Shown: positions 45,276-54,587 of the stretch, one piece after another
How positions within the stretch are numbered: the first letter of the stretch is position 1
How the letters are laid out: each line of letters begins with the position of its first letter
NCBI RefSeq assembly: GCF_020892095.1
Contig: NZ_AP024845.1
Span: 1,302,001-1,366,000 of the forward strand
Direction: 5' to 3'
Source: Claveliimonas bilis
GTDB lineage: Bacteria > Bacillota > Clostridia > Lachnospirales > Lachnospiraceae
DNA: 64,000 bases
Position numbers and translations under genes: made by a program
Notes under the pieces: model-generated
The model's input: the letters and a program-made list of their open reading frames with translations, nothing else
What the model was told of the DNA's origin: nothing
The model's database searches: none

Positions 45276-46046
45276 TTATTTCCCTGCCCTTTCTTCGTCT
45301 GGTTCATCCAGGCCGTACAGTTTTAATAATTCTTCCGTATAAGTCCCGCCTTTTTTGTATACGATCAGAGGCGGTTCTACCGTCAGGCGGGGACGGCCGC
45401 CTTTCACCCCTTCTATCAGGACCATATTCGGCTCTTTGTCTCTATAGGGATAGACAAGGCGCATCCGCTTAGGTTCCAGATGATACCTGCTCATTCCCGC
45501 CAGGATCTCCGTAAGCCGAAAGGGCCTATGCACCATATAAAATCTTCCTTTTTCTTTCAGAACAAGAGCACTTTGTCTTAATACGTCTTCCAGCGTACAG
45601 AGCACCTCATGACGCGCCACGTATTTGGCATAATTTTCATTTTTCAATCCATGCTGCCCGATCATATAGGGCGGATTCACCGTAACGACATGAAAGGAGG
45701 CGGCGCCGAAAAGGGCGGATGCCTCCTTGATATCTCCTGTTACGATCGAAATCTTTTGTTCCAAATGATTCAGGCATACACTTCTTCTTGCCATGTCAGC
45801 GCTCTCTTCCTGAATTTCCAGCCCTGCAAAAGACTGTCCTTCCGGATTCTTTGCCTCAAGAAGCAGAGGGAGGATTCCTGTTCCCGTTCCCAGGTCCAGC
45901 GCCTTTTCCCCTCTTTTTATTTTTGCAAACGCCGAGAGAAGAACCGCATCCATACCGAAGCAGAATCTGCCCGGACTCTGGATGATCCGGTATCCTTTGA
46001 TCTGCAGGTCATCCAGCCGTTCTCCTGGTTTTAAATTATTCATCAT
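45276..46046 (-). CDS. trmN6: tRNA1(Val) (adenine37-N6)-methyltransferase family protein
   Basis: 256 residues. SAM motif ALDLGTGTGILPLLLEAK and the N6-adenine signature VNPPYMIG are clear. The family modifies A37 of tRNA-Val in E. coli; the exact target here is inferred. Overlaps the PSP1 gene by 11 bases. Confidence 0.88.
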   Translation of the reverse strand: MMNNLKPGERLDDLQIKGYRIIQSPGRFCFGMDAVLLSAFAKIKRGEKALDLGTGTGILPLLLEAKNPEGQSFAGLEIQEESADMARRSVCLNHLEQKISIVTGDIKEASALFGAASFHVVTVNPPYMIGQHGLKNENYAKYVARHEVLCTLEDVLRQSALVLKEKGRFYMVHRPFRLTEILAGMSRYHLEPKRMRLVYPYRDKEPNMVLIEGVKGGRPRLTVEPPLIVYKKGGTYTEELLKLYGLDEPDEERAGK

Positions 46047-46950
46047 CTAATTTGGATACCCCTTCATTCTTACCTTCCAAGGCCTTCAGTTCTTTCAGCT
46101 CTTCTTTGCTAAGCTTCATTTCTTTTTTCTTCTTTTTGGAACGGAAGCGCAGCTCTCCGGCCTTGTATTCCCGAATCTCTTTTTCGTCATCATCCAGCTG
46201 GACCACTACCTTGACAAGCTGGCGCAGCACATTGATAGACTGCACTTCTCCGCGAAGTTTCTCCGGAGTTGTTACCGTATCTCCCACTGCCGGCAGCCGG
46301 CTGTTCAGCTCTTCGTATGTTTCTTCCTCATTGGTCAGACAGCACATCAAACGGCCGCACACTCCTGATATTTTGCTTGGATTCAGAGACAGGTTCTGCT
46401 CCTTTGCCATTTTGATCGATACCGGCGCAAATTCTGTCAAATATGTATGACAGCAGAGCGGACGGCCACAGATCCCTATACCTCCCCGGATTTTCGTTTC
46501 ATCCCTCACGCCGATCTGGCGCAGCTCAATCCTGGTGCGGAACACACTTGCCAGATCTTTTACCAGCTCGCGGAAATCGATCCGTCCGTCTGCAGTAAAA
46601 TAAAACAGTACTTTATTATTATCAAATGTATACTCCGCATCGATCAGTTTCATTTCCAAACCGTGCTTGCGTATTTTCTCCAGGCAGATCTTGAATGCTT
46701 CTTTTTCTTTCTCCCGATTCTTTTCTTCCTTCCGGATGTCATCCGCTGTGGCAATGCGAATGACAGACTTCAGGGGAAGGGTTATGTTATCTTCTTCTAC
46801 TTCCCTCGGTCCTGCTGCCACATAACCAAATTCCACTCCTCTTGCCGTTTCCACGATCACGTTGTCTCCCTGCTTGATCTCCAGCTTTCCGGGGGAGAAA
46901 AAATAGATCTTTCCGGCAGTGCGGAATCTTACTCCAATTACTTTTATCAT
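46036..46950 (-). CDS. ricT: PSP1 domain protein, RicT (YaaT) type
   Basis: 304 residues. MIKVIGVRFRTAGKIYFFSP followed by the PSP1 core with the Cys-rich GGIGICGRPLCCHTYL and SGVCGRLMCCLTNEEETYEE that can bind iron-sulfur clusters in the Bacillus Ric complex. Partner of RicA/RicF in RNA processing in Bacillus. It lies beside holB as in Bacillus, supporting the name. The tail is Lys/Glu-rich. Confidence 0.88.
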   Translation of the reverse strand: MIKVIGVRFRTAGKIYFFSPGKLEIKQGDNVIVETARGVEFGYVAAGPREVEEDNITLPLKSVIRIATADDIRKEEKNREKEKEAFKICLEKIRKHGLEMKLIDAEYTFDNNKVLFYFTADGRIDFRELVKDLASVFRTRIELRQIGVRDETKIRGGIGICGRPLCCHTYLTEFAPVSIKMAKEQNLSLNPSKISGVCGRLMCCLTNEEETYEELNSRLPAVGDTVTTPEKLRGEVQSINVLRQLVKVVVQLDDDEKEIREYKAGELRFRSKKKKKEMKLSKEELKELKALEGKNEGVSKLDDE

Positions 46951-46954
46951 ATTG

Positions 46955-47944
46955 TCAGTTCTCCTTTATCGTCAAAAGCAGGAGCTCCATCACCAGTTCA
47001 AAATTAACATTGGCTTTCAGCCTCTGCTTTGCTTTTTCCAGGCTTTCCAGTATCAGCTCAATCCCTTCGTAGGAGCTTTTGCGCGCCCTTTCCTGGATAT
47101 AAGGAAGCTGATCTTTGAATACTACCCTGTCCATTTCTTTTGTTGCCTTATACAGCAGTACATCCCGGTACCATATCATGATGATATCCAGATAATCGTT
47201 TACCTCCAGCTTATAGGTGCTGATCTTTTTAATGGCCTTCACAATTTCGCTGACATCCATCTCGTTGATGTACTTTAAAAGCTGTACCGCTTCCTCCCGG
47301 ATCTCATTGAAATATTCGGAGTTTGCCAGCATAATGGCGCGCCCCATATTTCCCTGGGCAAATGCCGTGCACATGTCCGCCTTGTAATCCGGTATCTGCA
47401 GGCTTTCCATCAGATATTTTCGGATCAGCGTATCCCGGATATTCCGGAGCTTCAGCATGACGCATCTGGATGTGATCGTCGGCAGCAGCACTTCTGCATT
47501 TTCTGTCAAAAGGAAGATAACCGCATATTCCGGTGGTTCTTCGATAGTCTTTAAAAGGGCGTTCTGTGCCTGTACTGTCATCAGATCCGCTTCTGCTATA
47601 ATATAAATTTTATAAGGTCCCTGATAAGGTTTGATCTGTATATCATTGTTCACCTGCTGCCGGATATCATCCACACTGATGGTATTGGGCTTCTCATGGT
47701 TCACCCGGATAATATCCGGGTGGTTGCCGCTTTCTGCCTGCTTGCAGGAATGGCACACATTGCATGGATCCGGCCCTCCTTTTTCGCACAGGAGTGTTGT
47801 GGCAAAAAGATTGGCCAGCATTTTTTTGCCGGATCCCCGCTCTCCATTCAGAATGTAGGCGTGGGACACTTTATTTTCCTCTACTGCATTGTGTATATAT
47901 TTTATAATATCCTTATGTCCTACTACGTCTTTAAAGCTTGCCAT
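46955..47944 (-). CDS. holB: DNA polymerase III delta' subunit
   Basis: 329 residues. AAA+ clamp-loader fold: GERGSGKKMLANLFATTLL in place of a standard Walker A, zinc cysteines CEKGGPDPCNVCHSC and the conserved AQNALLKTIEEPPEYAVIFL with ITSRC. Its N-terminus overlaps the preceding gene by 14 bases. Confidence 0.94.
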   Translation of the reverse strand: MASFKDVVGHKDIIKYIHNAVEENKVSHAYILNGERGSGKKMLANLFATTLLCEKGGPDPCNVCHSCKQAESGNHPDIIRVNHEKPNTISVDDIRQQVNNDIQIKPYQGPYKIYIIAEADLMTVQAQNALLKTIEEPPEYAVIFLLTENAEVLLPTITSRCVMLKLRNIRDTLIRKYLMESLQIPDYKADMCTAFAQGNMGRAIMLANSEYFNEIREEAVQLLKYINEMDVSEIVKAIKKISTYKLEVNDYLDIIMIWYRDVLLYKATKEMDRVVFKDQLPYIQERARKSSYEGIELILESLEKAKQRLKANVNFELVMELLLLTIKEN

Positions 47945-48518
47945 TGTATATTACCTCTGTGATTTCATCTAAACATTGTTCTTTGCTGCTGTTATCAAAC
48001 CTTCGTCTGATACCCAGCTTCTTCAGGTTCTCTTCTGAAAAATCCTCTTCGTCTGCCAGGAAGCGTCGGCACATTTCTTTGTATTTAGGCTGTGCCTGCT
48101 GCTGTTCCCGAAGGAGCGCCCTTGTAAGCCTCTCCCCGTCTTCGACTTCTATATAAAGGGGAATCAAATGCTCTTCCCCATAGTATTCTCTCATTTTTCT
48201 ATAAGATTCCAGCGTTCCGATCATCAGATAATCAGAACTTTCCAGATCAATCTGCCCGTCCGCTGCAGTAAAATATTTCCAGATGCCATGAACCGTATCA
48301 TAAGAGCGGATTTCTATGATCTTGTGCTCTGCTTCCATTTTAGCCAAAGCCGCCTCATCTGTAAAAAAATATTCCACCCCGTTTTTTTCTCCTGCACGGA
48401 TCGGCCTTGTCGTATAAGGGACAACCATTCCAAGCTGTGGACAGCGCTCTTTGAGTTCTCTGAAGATCGTGTCCTTTCCGGATGCACTTTTTCCCATGAT
48501 ATAAAATATTTTACCCAT
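47931..48518 (-). CDS. Guanylate kinase-like protein
   Basis: 195 residues from ATG 48518. P-loop IMGKSASGKDTIFRELKE, guanylate kinase motif VPYTTRPIRAGEKNGVEYFF and a GTLESYRKMREYYG segment. The GKSASGKD loop and the divergent C-terminal half differ from canonical Gmk, so it may be a second nucleotide kinase rather than the main Gmk. It overlaps both neighbours, so it is part of the operon. Confidence 0.82.
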   Translation of the reverse strand: MGKIFYIMGKSASGKDTIFRELKERCPQLGMVVPYTTRPIRAGEKNGVEYFFTDEAALAKMEAEHKIIEIRSYDTVHGIWKYFTAADGQIDLESSDYLMIGTLESYRKMREYYGEEHLIPLYIEVEDGERLTRALLREQQQAQPKYKEMCRRFLADEEDFSEENLKKLGIRRRFDNSSKEQCLDEITEVIYNGKL

Positions 48519-49917
48519 TGTTCCAGACTCCAATGCTTCCTTCTTTTTCCAGGCCTTCTATTTTAAAACCAAGCTTTTGATAGCCTGCAAGCCGTTTGAT
48601 ACATTCCCTGCTGATCCGCTCGCCCGGTACGATCATCGGGCAGCCCGGCGGATAGAGGTAGGCATACTCCAAAGAGATCATTCCCTCACTCTTTTCAACA
48701 GGCAGGTATGTTGTTTCTTTTGCCCCGCAAAGGGCTGCCTTGGCGCTTGTACAGATAACAGGATTTTCAGGCAGTTTTGCTATATCGTCTTCCTGTACGT
48801 TTTCCCGAAGTTTAGCAGCTGCATCCAACTCAAACAGAGCCTGCTCAAGCCGTGCAAATCCTTCCTTCGTATCTCCCGGAGATGTCATGGCAAGTACATA
48901 GGATCCCGCCGCCATCTCCATCTGAAGATGATACTTTTCCAAAAGCTCCCTGTACAGCTCTCTGCCGCTCATATCCGTATGTCTTACAGAAATTACAAGT
49001 TTTGACCGGTCGTAATGTTCTGTCTGTACCAGTTTCAAATGTTTCAGATTCTGCAGATTTTTCCGCAGAGTATCAAGATTCCTTACATAAGGTTCAAAAA
49101 GCTGCTCCTTCTCCTCCCTGAGCATCCGAATACATTCATGAATACTCGCCATCAGGATATAGGAAGGACTGCTTGACTGGAGCATATCCAGATAAGAAGA
49201 AATCCTTCTTTTATCTATATACTCCCCTCTCATATGGAGCAGCGCTGTCTGTGTCAGAGAGGGAAGGGTTTTATGAAGGCTGTGGATCACCACATCCGCA
49301 CCTCTTTTCAGCGCATTTTCCGGAAAATAAGGATGAAATCCAAAATGTGCGCCGTGGGCTTCATCCACGATCAGGGGGATTCCCCTTTCATGGACTGCCT
49401 CTGCAATTGACTCAATATCAGAGACAACTCCGTCATAGGTGGGTGAGACAATAACAACCGCCTTTATCCGGGAATGCTTAGTAAGCGCAGCTTTCACTGC
49501 GCTTACGGAGATTTCCGTATTTAACTGAAACTGACAGCTGAAACCGGGCCACAGATAGACCGGTTCCAGCTCATTCAGAAATATGGCATGGTAGACGGAT
49601 TTATGACAGTTTCTTGCAACAAGGATCTGATCTCCCTTTTTCGTACAGCCAAGAACAGCACTTAAAATCCCTGCTGTACTTCCATTTACCAGAAACTTCG
49701 TTTCCTCTGCTCCGTAGAGCCTGGCCGCCTCCTGCTGGGCTTCTTTTATAATGCCGTCTGCATGATGAAGATCGTCAAACCCCTCAATCTCTGTAATATC
49801 GATCCCATAGGGAAGCCCTTCACCAAAACGTATCTGATTTCTTTTGTGTCCCGGCATGTGGAAGCCATAATAATCCGTATCGCTGTATGCCTTCAGCCTG
49901 CTGTATAGTGTCTCCAT
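48511..49917 (-). CDS. Orn/Lys/Arg decarboxylase-family PLP enzyme
   Basis: 468 residues, shorter than the large inducible decarboxylases and of the compact type found beside holB in Firmicutes. PLP features: FHMPGHKRNQIRFGEGL, NGSTAGILSAVLG, IVDEAHGAHFGFHP and the Schiff-base lysine in VVIHSLHKTLPSLTQTALLH. Probably makes a polyamine precursor from lysine or arginine; substrate not settled. Confidence 0.9.
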   Translation of the reverse strand: METLYSRLKAYSDTDYYGFHMPGHKRNQIRFGEGLPYGIDITEIEGFDDLHHADGIIKEAQQEAARLYGAEETKFLVNGSTAGILSAVLGCTKKGDQILVARNCHKSVYHAIFLNELEPVYLWPGFSCQFQLNTEISVSAVKAALTKHSRIKAVVIVSPTYDGVVSDIESIAEAVHERGIPLIVDEAHGAHFGFHPYFPENALKRGADVVIHSLHKTLPSLTQTALLHMRGEYIDKRRISSYLDMLQSSSPSYILMASIHECIRMLREEKEQLFEPYVRNLDTLRKNLQNLKHLKLVQTEHYDRSKLVISVRHTDMSGRELYRELLEKYHLQMEMAAGSYVLAMTSPGDTKEGFARLEQALFELDAAAKLRENVQEDDIAKLPENPVICTSAKAALCGAKETTYLPVEKSEGMISLEYAYLYPPGCPMIVPGERISRECIKRLAGYQKLGFKIEGLEKEGSIGVWNNG

Positions 49918-49926
49918 ATATATTCT

Positions 49927-51276
49927 CTACAATCTTTTCAGAAGTTCTTCTCTTTCTTTTTCGTATCCCGGTTTTCCAAGAAGAGCAAACATGTTTTTCT
50001 TGTAGCTCTCTACTCCCGGCTGGTTGAAAGGATTTACACCGGATACATATCCGCTGACGCCGCATGCAAATTCAAAGAAGTAGAACAGCTGTCCCAGATA
50101 ATATTCGTTCTGCTCCGGAATATTTACCATCAGGTTCGGAACATTTCCGTCTGTATGTGCAAGAACAGTACCGTTCATTGCGCTCTTATTTACAAAATCA
50201 ACGGTCTTTCCTGCCAGATAGTTCAATCCGTCCAGATCTACCGGCTCTTCATTCAGAATGATCTCTTCCTGAGAAGTTTCCACATTCATTACGGTTTCAT
50301 ACATGATACGGCTTCCATCCTGGATAAACTGTCCCATGGAGTGAAGGTCTGTCGTAAGATCAACAGATGCCGGGAAGATTCCCTTCTGGTCTTTTCCTTC
50401 GCTTTCGCCGTAAAGCTGTTTCCACCATTCTGATACATAGTGAAGGCTTGGCTCATAGTTTGCCAGCACTTCCACAGATTTTCCTTTTCTGTGCAGAATG
50501 TTTCGGATTGCCGCATACTGGAGAGCGTCGTTTTCTTCAAATGGGTTGTTCAAGGCCATCTCTCTTCCGGATGCCGCGCCTTCCATCAGCTTTTCAATAT
50601 CTGCTCCGCTGACTGCGATCGGCAGAAGGCCTACTGCTGTCAGTACAGAGAAACGTCCTCCTACATCATCCGGAACAACAAATGTTTCATAACCTTCTTC
50701 TGTTGCAAGGTTCTTCAGCGCTCCCTTTGCTTTATCAGTTGTAGCGTAAATTCTCTTTGCCGCCTCTTCTTTGCCGTATTTTTTCTCCAGCATTTCCTTG
50801 AAAATACGGAATGCGATAGCCGGCTCTGTTGTAGTTCCGGATTTAGAAATAATATTTACGGAGAAATCTCTGTCTCCGATCACGTCAATAAGATGTTTCA
50901 GGTAGGTACTGCTTATGCTGTTTCCTGCATAGTAAATCTCCGGTGTCTTACGGATTTCCTTTGGAACCATGTTGTAGAAATTGTGGCGCAGAAATTCAAT
51001 TGCTGCCCTTGCTCCCAGGTAGGATCCGCCGATTCCGATCACGATCAGCACTTCGGAATCTGCCTTTATTTTCTCTGCTGCTTTCTGGATACGTGAAAAC
51101 TCTTCTTTATCATAGTCAACCGGCAGATCGATCCATCCGAGGAAATCATTTCCCGCACCATTTCTGCCTGTCAGCACATCTTTTGCATCTTCCACGATCT
51201 TCTTCATAGCTTCTATTTCATGTTCTTTTACAAATGCTGCTGCTTTTGAATAATCAAATGTCACTTTACTGCTCAT
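49927..51276 (-). CDS. pgi: Glucose-6-phosphate isomerase
   Basis: 449 residues. Signature stretches [57 protein letters not shown] and [20 protein letters not shown]. Interconverts glucose-6-P and fructose-6-P. First gene of the long operon down to rsmI, 9 bp before the decarboxylase gene. Confidence 0.96.
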   Translation of the reverse strand: MSSKVTFDYSKAAAFVKEHEIEAMKKIVEDAKDVLTGRNGAGNDFLGWIDLPVDYDKEEFSRIQKAAEKIKADSEVLIVIGIGGSYLGARAAIEFLRHNFYNMVPKEIRKTPEIYYAGNSISSTYLKHLIDVIGDRDFSVNIISKSGTTTEPAIAFRIFKEMLEKKYGKEEAAKRIYATTDKAKGALKNLATEEGYETFVVPDDVGGRFSVLTAVGLLPIAVSGADIEKLMEGAASGREMALNNPFEENDALQYAAIRNILHRKGKSVEVLANYEPSLHYVSEWWKQLYGESEGKDQKGIFPASVDLTTDLHSMGQFIQDGSRIMYETVMNVETSQEEIILNEEPVDLDGLNYLAGKTVDFVNKSAMNGTVLAHTDGNVPNLMVNIPEQNEYYLGQLFYFFEFACGVSGYVSGVNPFNQPGVESYKKNMFALLGKPGYEKEREELLKRL

Positions 51277-51408
51277 AGTAATACCTTCCTTCTATCTATC
51301 TTATGTTATTTCCATCCGGGTAATCTGCTATTATTACATGTGCCTCCCGGTAGCTTTTTAACGCGCCTGCAACACTTTTCCATCGGTATCGCACACTACG
51401 CTATTTTT

Positions 51409-51437
51409 ATTTTAGCAGTATTGCCCCCTCTTGGCAA
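51409..51437 (-). promoter_or_regulatory. Promoter of pgi and the downstream operon
   Basis: Minus strand TTGCCA (51437-51432), 17 bases, TAAAAT (51414-51409). It lies inside a larger inverted repeat ACGCTATTTT/AAAATAGCGT that may also act as the terminator of the gene upstream. Confidence 0.6.
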
Positions 51438-51456
51438 GGAAAATAGCGTATGGAAA

Positions 51457-52419
51457 TCAAGCCAGAAACTCTTCCAGGATCTCTCTTATCAGTACTTCTT
51501 TTGGTACTTCTTTTTCTTTCTGGTCTTTGCACTCGTCTTTCAGATCTCTCGCTTCCTCTGCCTTCCTTTTTACTGAGGCATTTTTCACAGAGCTGTTTCT
51601 GGTCCGCTGGCTGAAAGCTGCGTTTTCTTCCTTTTTCTGCTCTTCTGTTCTTTTTACCGCAGCAACTTCCGGCTCCATGCGGTTGGCCGCCTCCCAGGCT
51701 CCGGCTGCTTCCGAAACAGTCTGTGCTCCTGCCTCCCTGGAAGCAAGGGGTTCCGGCGATGGTCCGTCTTCTTCCAGAAGCACGTCGCCTGCTGCCCGGG
51801 TATCTGCAGCCGTCTGTGAAACCGCCCCACTCTGTATTGGGGTTCTTTCCGGTTCAGGCGGCGCCATTTCCTTCCACTCTTCCCGTATCTCTTTTTGCTG
51901 TGCCTTTTCGTACCTGCGGGCGCAGATATTTTCCAGGTAGTCTACCATGTAATTTTTCACTGCATCCAGCTGATACTTCTCATCTCCGGTAAGCTGGAAC
52001 AGAAATACAAGGATAGCCATTCCGGCTCCTCCGGCGGCATACTGAAGCACCTGATCTCCCATACCATATAATGAGTACCATGCCGCTGCTCCGGCAAGGC
52101 CGAAGATCAGGCAAAGCCATACCGCTGCCTTTTCCATCCTCCGCCATGTGTGGAGACGAAGTCCCACCACACGGTATTCATACAGATATTTCCCTACAAA
52201 AGCATCTACATTCTGCACCCGGTCGCTGATCATGCAGGTATGTTCAAATTTTGCTTTGATCAGCCGGACCAGAGCATGACTGCTTTTGTTCATGTTTCCT
52301 GCTGCCCGAACCAGCCTTTTCAGGGAAAATCCCGCCACACATTTACTAAGCACTCCTAATACCGCTGCTATCCCGATCAGTATGACCAGGATCTGCTTGT
52401 CCAATACCACTTCTAACAT
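51457..52419 (-). CDS. Membrane protein of unknown function
   Basis: 320 residues from ATG 52419, GGAGGG 7 bases upstream. Helix ILVILIGIAAVLGVLSKCVA near the start, a conserved-looking charged segment (ALVRLIKAKFEHTCMISDRV), two more helices near 95-145, then a long polar tail rich in Glu, Ala and Lys. Probably a membrane anchor with a cytoplasmic coiled tail. No family recognised. Confidence 0.7.
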   Translation of the reverse strand: MLEVVLDKQILVILIGIAAVLGVLSKCVAGFSLKRLVRAAGNMNKSSHALVRLIKAKFEHTCMISDRVQNVDAFVGKYLYEYRVVGLRLHTWRRMEKAAVWLCLIFGLAGAAAWYSLYGMGDQVLQYAAGGAGMAILVFLFQLTGDEKYQLDAVKNYMVDYLENICARRYEKAQQKEIREEWKEMAPPEPERTPIQSGAVSQTAADTRAAGDVLLEEDGPSPEPLASREAGAQTVSEAAGAWEAANRMEPEVAAVKRTEEQKKEENAAFSQRTRNSSVKNASVKRKAEEARDLKDECKDQKEKEVPKEVLIREILEEFLA

Positions 52420-52559
52420 CACAAAACCCTCCTTCTTTGATTCGATTATACTCGAACCGGAAGAAGAAATCAGAAAAACCGTTCAACAGTTTTCGTCTCT
52501 GGTTTCTTGCATTTTGTTGGTTTTTCTTCTTTTTTGACAAAAGTGGCAGGACTCATTTT

Positions 52560-53252
52560 TCAGATCCGCGGAAGCAGATTTTTTACAAGCCTTACACTGT
52601 GGCTGATTGCCTGCTTTTCAAAAGCCGGATAGTCCATCGTGGCGCTGTTGTCGGCTTTATCCGAAATCGCCCGGATTATGACATACGAAATTTTGTTCAG
52701 GTAGGCGGCGTGCGCAATGCCCGCTCCCTCCATCTCTGTGCACAGAGGATGGAATTTTTCTACAATACTTTCTTTTACTTCTTTTGATGACACAAACTGA
52801 TCTCCAGTCACAATTCTCCCTGTAAAAGTGTGGATATCCGGATTTGCTTCCTCGTTTGCCGCTTTCGCAAGTTCTATGAGGCGCTCATCCGCCGGAAAAG
52901 AAAAGATATCCATTTGCGGGATCTGTCCCGGTTCATAACCAAAATTCACCGCATCCATATCATGATACAGAGCGTCTGTAGAAATAACCATATCTCCAAT
53001 ATCAATTCTGGCATCCAAAGATCCGGCAATTCCTGTGTTGATCAGCACGTCCACCTTATACACCGTAGCAAGAATCTGTGCACACAGGGCAGCGTTCACC
53101 TTGCCGATACCGCTTCGTACTACAACCGCATCTTTTCCACACAGTTTCCCTTTCACAAAGGTCATGCCGATCTGTTCCTCTGTTTTTTCTATTTCCATAG
53201 CTTCTTTCAGAGCCGCCACTTCGTCTTCCATTGCTCCGATAATTCCTATCAT
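52560..53252 (-). CDS. mtnN: 5'-methylthioadenosine/S-adenosylhomocysteine nucleosidase
   Basis: 230 residues. MIGIIGAMEDEVAALKEAME, VVRSGIGKVNAALCAQIL, INTGIAGSLDARIDIGDMVI and the catalytic segment EMEGAGIAHAAYLNKISYVI then IRAISDKAD are family hallmarks. Splits MTA and SAH during methionine salvage and SAM recycling. AAAGGAGG precedes the start. Confidence 0.96.
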   Translation of the reverse strand: MIGIIGAMEDEVAALKEAMEIEKTEEQIGMTFVKGKLCGKDAVVVRSGIGKVNAALCAQILATVYKVDVLINTGIAGSLDARIDIGDMVISTDALYHDMDAVNFGYEPGQIPQMDIFSFPADERLIELAKAANEEANPDIHTFTGRIVTGDQFVSSKEVKESIVEKFHPLCTEMEGAGIAHAAYLNKISYVIIRAISDKADNSATMDYPAFEKQAISHSVRLVKNLLPRI

Positions 53253-53288
53253 ATGCTTTGCCTCCTTTTACTTTTTCTTACTGCATTG

Positions 53289-53317
53289 AGTATATTCGTT
53301 CCGGGCTGCTTTGGCAA
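53289..53317 (-). promoter_or_regulatory. Promoter of mtnN
   Basis: Minus strand TTGCCA (53317-53312), 17 bases, TATACT (53294-53289), about 40 bp before the start codon. Confidence 0.75.
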
Positions 53318-53433
53318 GTCCGGGATACTGCCGCTGACGGAATTTTGTATGAAACAGGCTTGCCAATAAGGGGTACCATCTGTCATAATAAAAATATTGA
53401 TATTTTCTTAATGACTACAGAGGAGGTATAGAT

Positions 53434-53676
53434 ATGCAGTACAGACCAATGGGCGTCTGTTCCAGACAGATCAATGTAGAATTAGACGGAGACACCATTA
53501 AATCAGTAGAGTTTATCGGAGGATGCGCCGGCAATACAATGGGCATTTCACATCTCGTTAAGGGAATGAACGTAGATGATGCAATCGAACGTATGGAAGG
53601 GATCCGCTGCGGCAACAAACCGACATCCTGCCCGGATCAGCTGGCAAAAGCCCTGCGCGCCGCAAAAGAGTGTTAA
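53434..53676 (+). CDS. TSCPD domain protein (TIGR03905 type)
   Basis: 80 residues. The conserved cysteines GVCSRQI, GGCAGNTMGI and GIRCGNKPTSCPDQLAKAL mark the TSCPD domain, also found at the end of some ribonucleotide reductases. Probably binds metal; exact function unknown. AGGAGG lies before the start, with a possible promoter TTGCCA-18-CATAAT at about 53360-53390. Confidence 0.9.
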   Translation: MQYRPMGVCSRQINVELDGDTIKSVEFIGGCAGNTMGISHLVKGMNVDDAIERMEGIRCGNKPTSCPDQLAKALRAAKEC

Positions 53677-53700
53677 GTGTTTAACAGGTGACGTAACACT
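53669..53700 (+). terminator. Terminator of the TSCPD gene
   Basis: AGTGTTA (53669-53675) pairs with TAACACT (53694-53700), followed by TTTAAAGTTT. The stop codon is in the hairpin. Confidence 0.6.
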
Positions 53701-53845
53701 TTTAAAGTTTACTACGTCCCAAATTGACATATACCCCGGGTATTTTTGTCAATTTTCTATATTTATCTATAACGGAAAAGGAAGGCAAGCATTCATGCTC
53801 ACCTTCCTCTCCTTGTTTCTTGGGTTTGTTCTCTTGTTTTCTTTT

Positions 53846-53994
53846 TGCTGGAACTGCTGTATTTACTACTTTGCGACGACTTTAGTCTTTTCAGACCTGA
53901 TGACGGCTTCTCAATGTAAGGAAAAAATAAAAAAATTAGGTTTCATATAGTTTCCAATTTGCACCGCAAAGTAGTAAATACAACAGTCCCAGCA
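53846..53994. mobile_element. MITE-like element with 30-bp inverted ends
   Basis: 53846-53875 and 53965-53994 are inverted copies of each other, 28 of 30 bases matching (TGCTGGAACTGCTG and onwards against TGCTGGGACTGTTG). About 89 bp lie between, with no gene. The size and long inverted ends suggest a miniature transposable element or an insertion-sequence remnant. No clear target-site duplication was seen, so a hairpin RNA is also possible. Confidence 0.55.
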
Positions 53995-54029
53995 TGGTGC
54001 TTGGTCATGTTTTTGGCTAATACAAAGGT

Positions 54030-54512
54030 CTAAGGTTCCTCAATGTAAATACCATCGGTGTAAGAACTGCTCATGTCATTTCCTGCCGAATGTACACAGC
54101 GGACACGGTAATACCAGTCCCCTTCTACCTCAATCCTTTTGTTGGAGCTGACAGAAATCGCATTCTCATTCTCCTTCTGCCAGGTATCTACGTAATGCCA
54201 GTCATCGTTCTCATCTTTTGCCCGTTCCACCATAACACCAACCTTTACGGATTCTACTTCATGCTGTGCAATGGTAGTTCCTCCAGCGTAGATGACCCCA
54301 GGTCCCAGCCGTACAATCTTAGAATACCCGGTCTGAAGGTCCGCACCTCTGGTAATTGATGTGGCTATACCTGTAGATTCTGTCTCATGTGTGAGATATG
54401 AGTGATTGTTAATAGGTTGACTTTCAGTCGCATTTGTTTGGAATCCCGCGCTGATTGTTAGTCCCATAATCATCACAGCAGCACAGCACACAGATATAAT
54501 CCTTCTCTTCAT
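54030..54512 (-). CDS. Small secreted protein, DUF6147-like
   Basis: 160 residues from ATG 54512, with GGAGGG upstream. Signal peptide MKRRIISVCCAAVMIMGLTI, cleaved near TNATES. The rest is a small beta-rich domain ending WYYRVRCVHSAGNDMSSSYT and DGIYIEE, the pattern I associate with DUF6147 proteins of Lachnospiraceae. Function unknown; likely exported. Confidence 0.65.
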   Translation of the reverse strand: MKRRIISVCCAAVMIMGLTISAGFQTNATESQPINNHSYLTHETESTGIATSITRGADLQTGYSKIVRLGPGVIYAGGTTIAQHEVESVKVGVMVERAKDENDDWHYVDTWQKENENAISVSSNKRIEVEGDWYYRVRCVHSAGNDMSSSYTDGIYIEEP

Positions 54513-54587
54513 ATCATCCCTCCACATTTCCTACTTTTCTTTCCTCATATAGTAAGACACATATAAGGACAAAAACTGACGGGATTT

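Noticed and set aside
53576-53950. 124-codon plus frame across the end of the TSCPD gene
   Set aside because: Overlaps the TSCPD gene in another frame, crosses its terminator and enters the inverted-repeat element.
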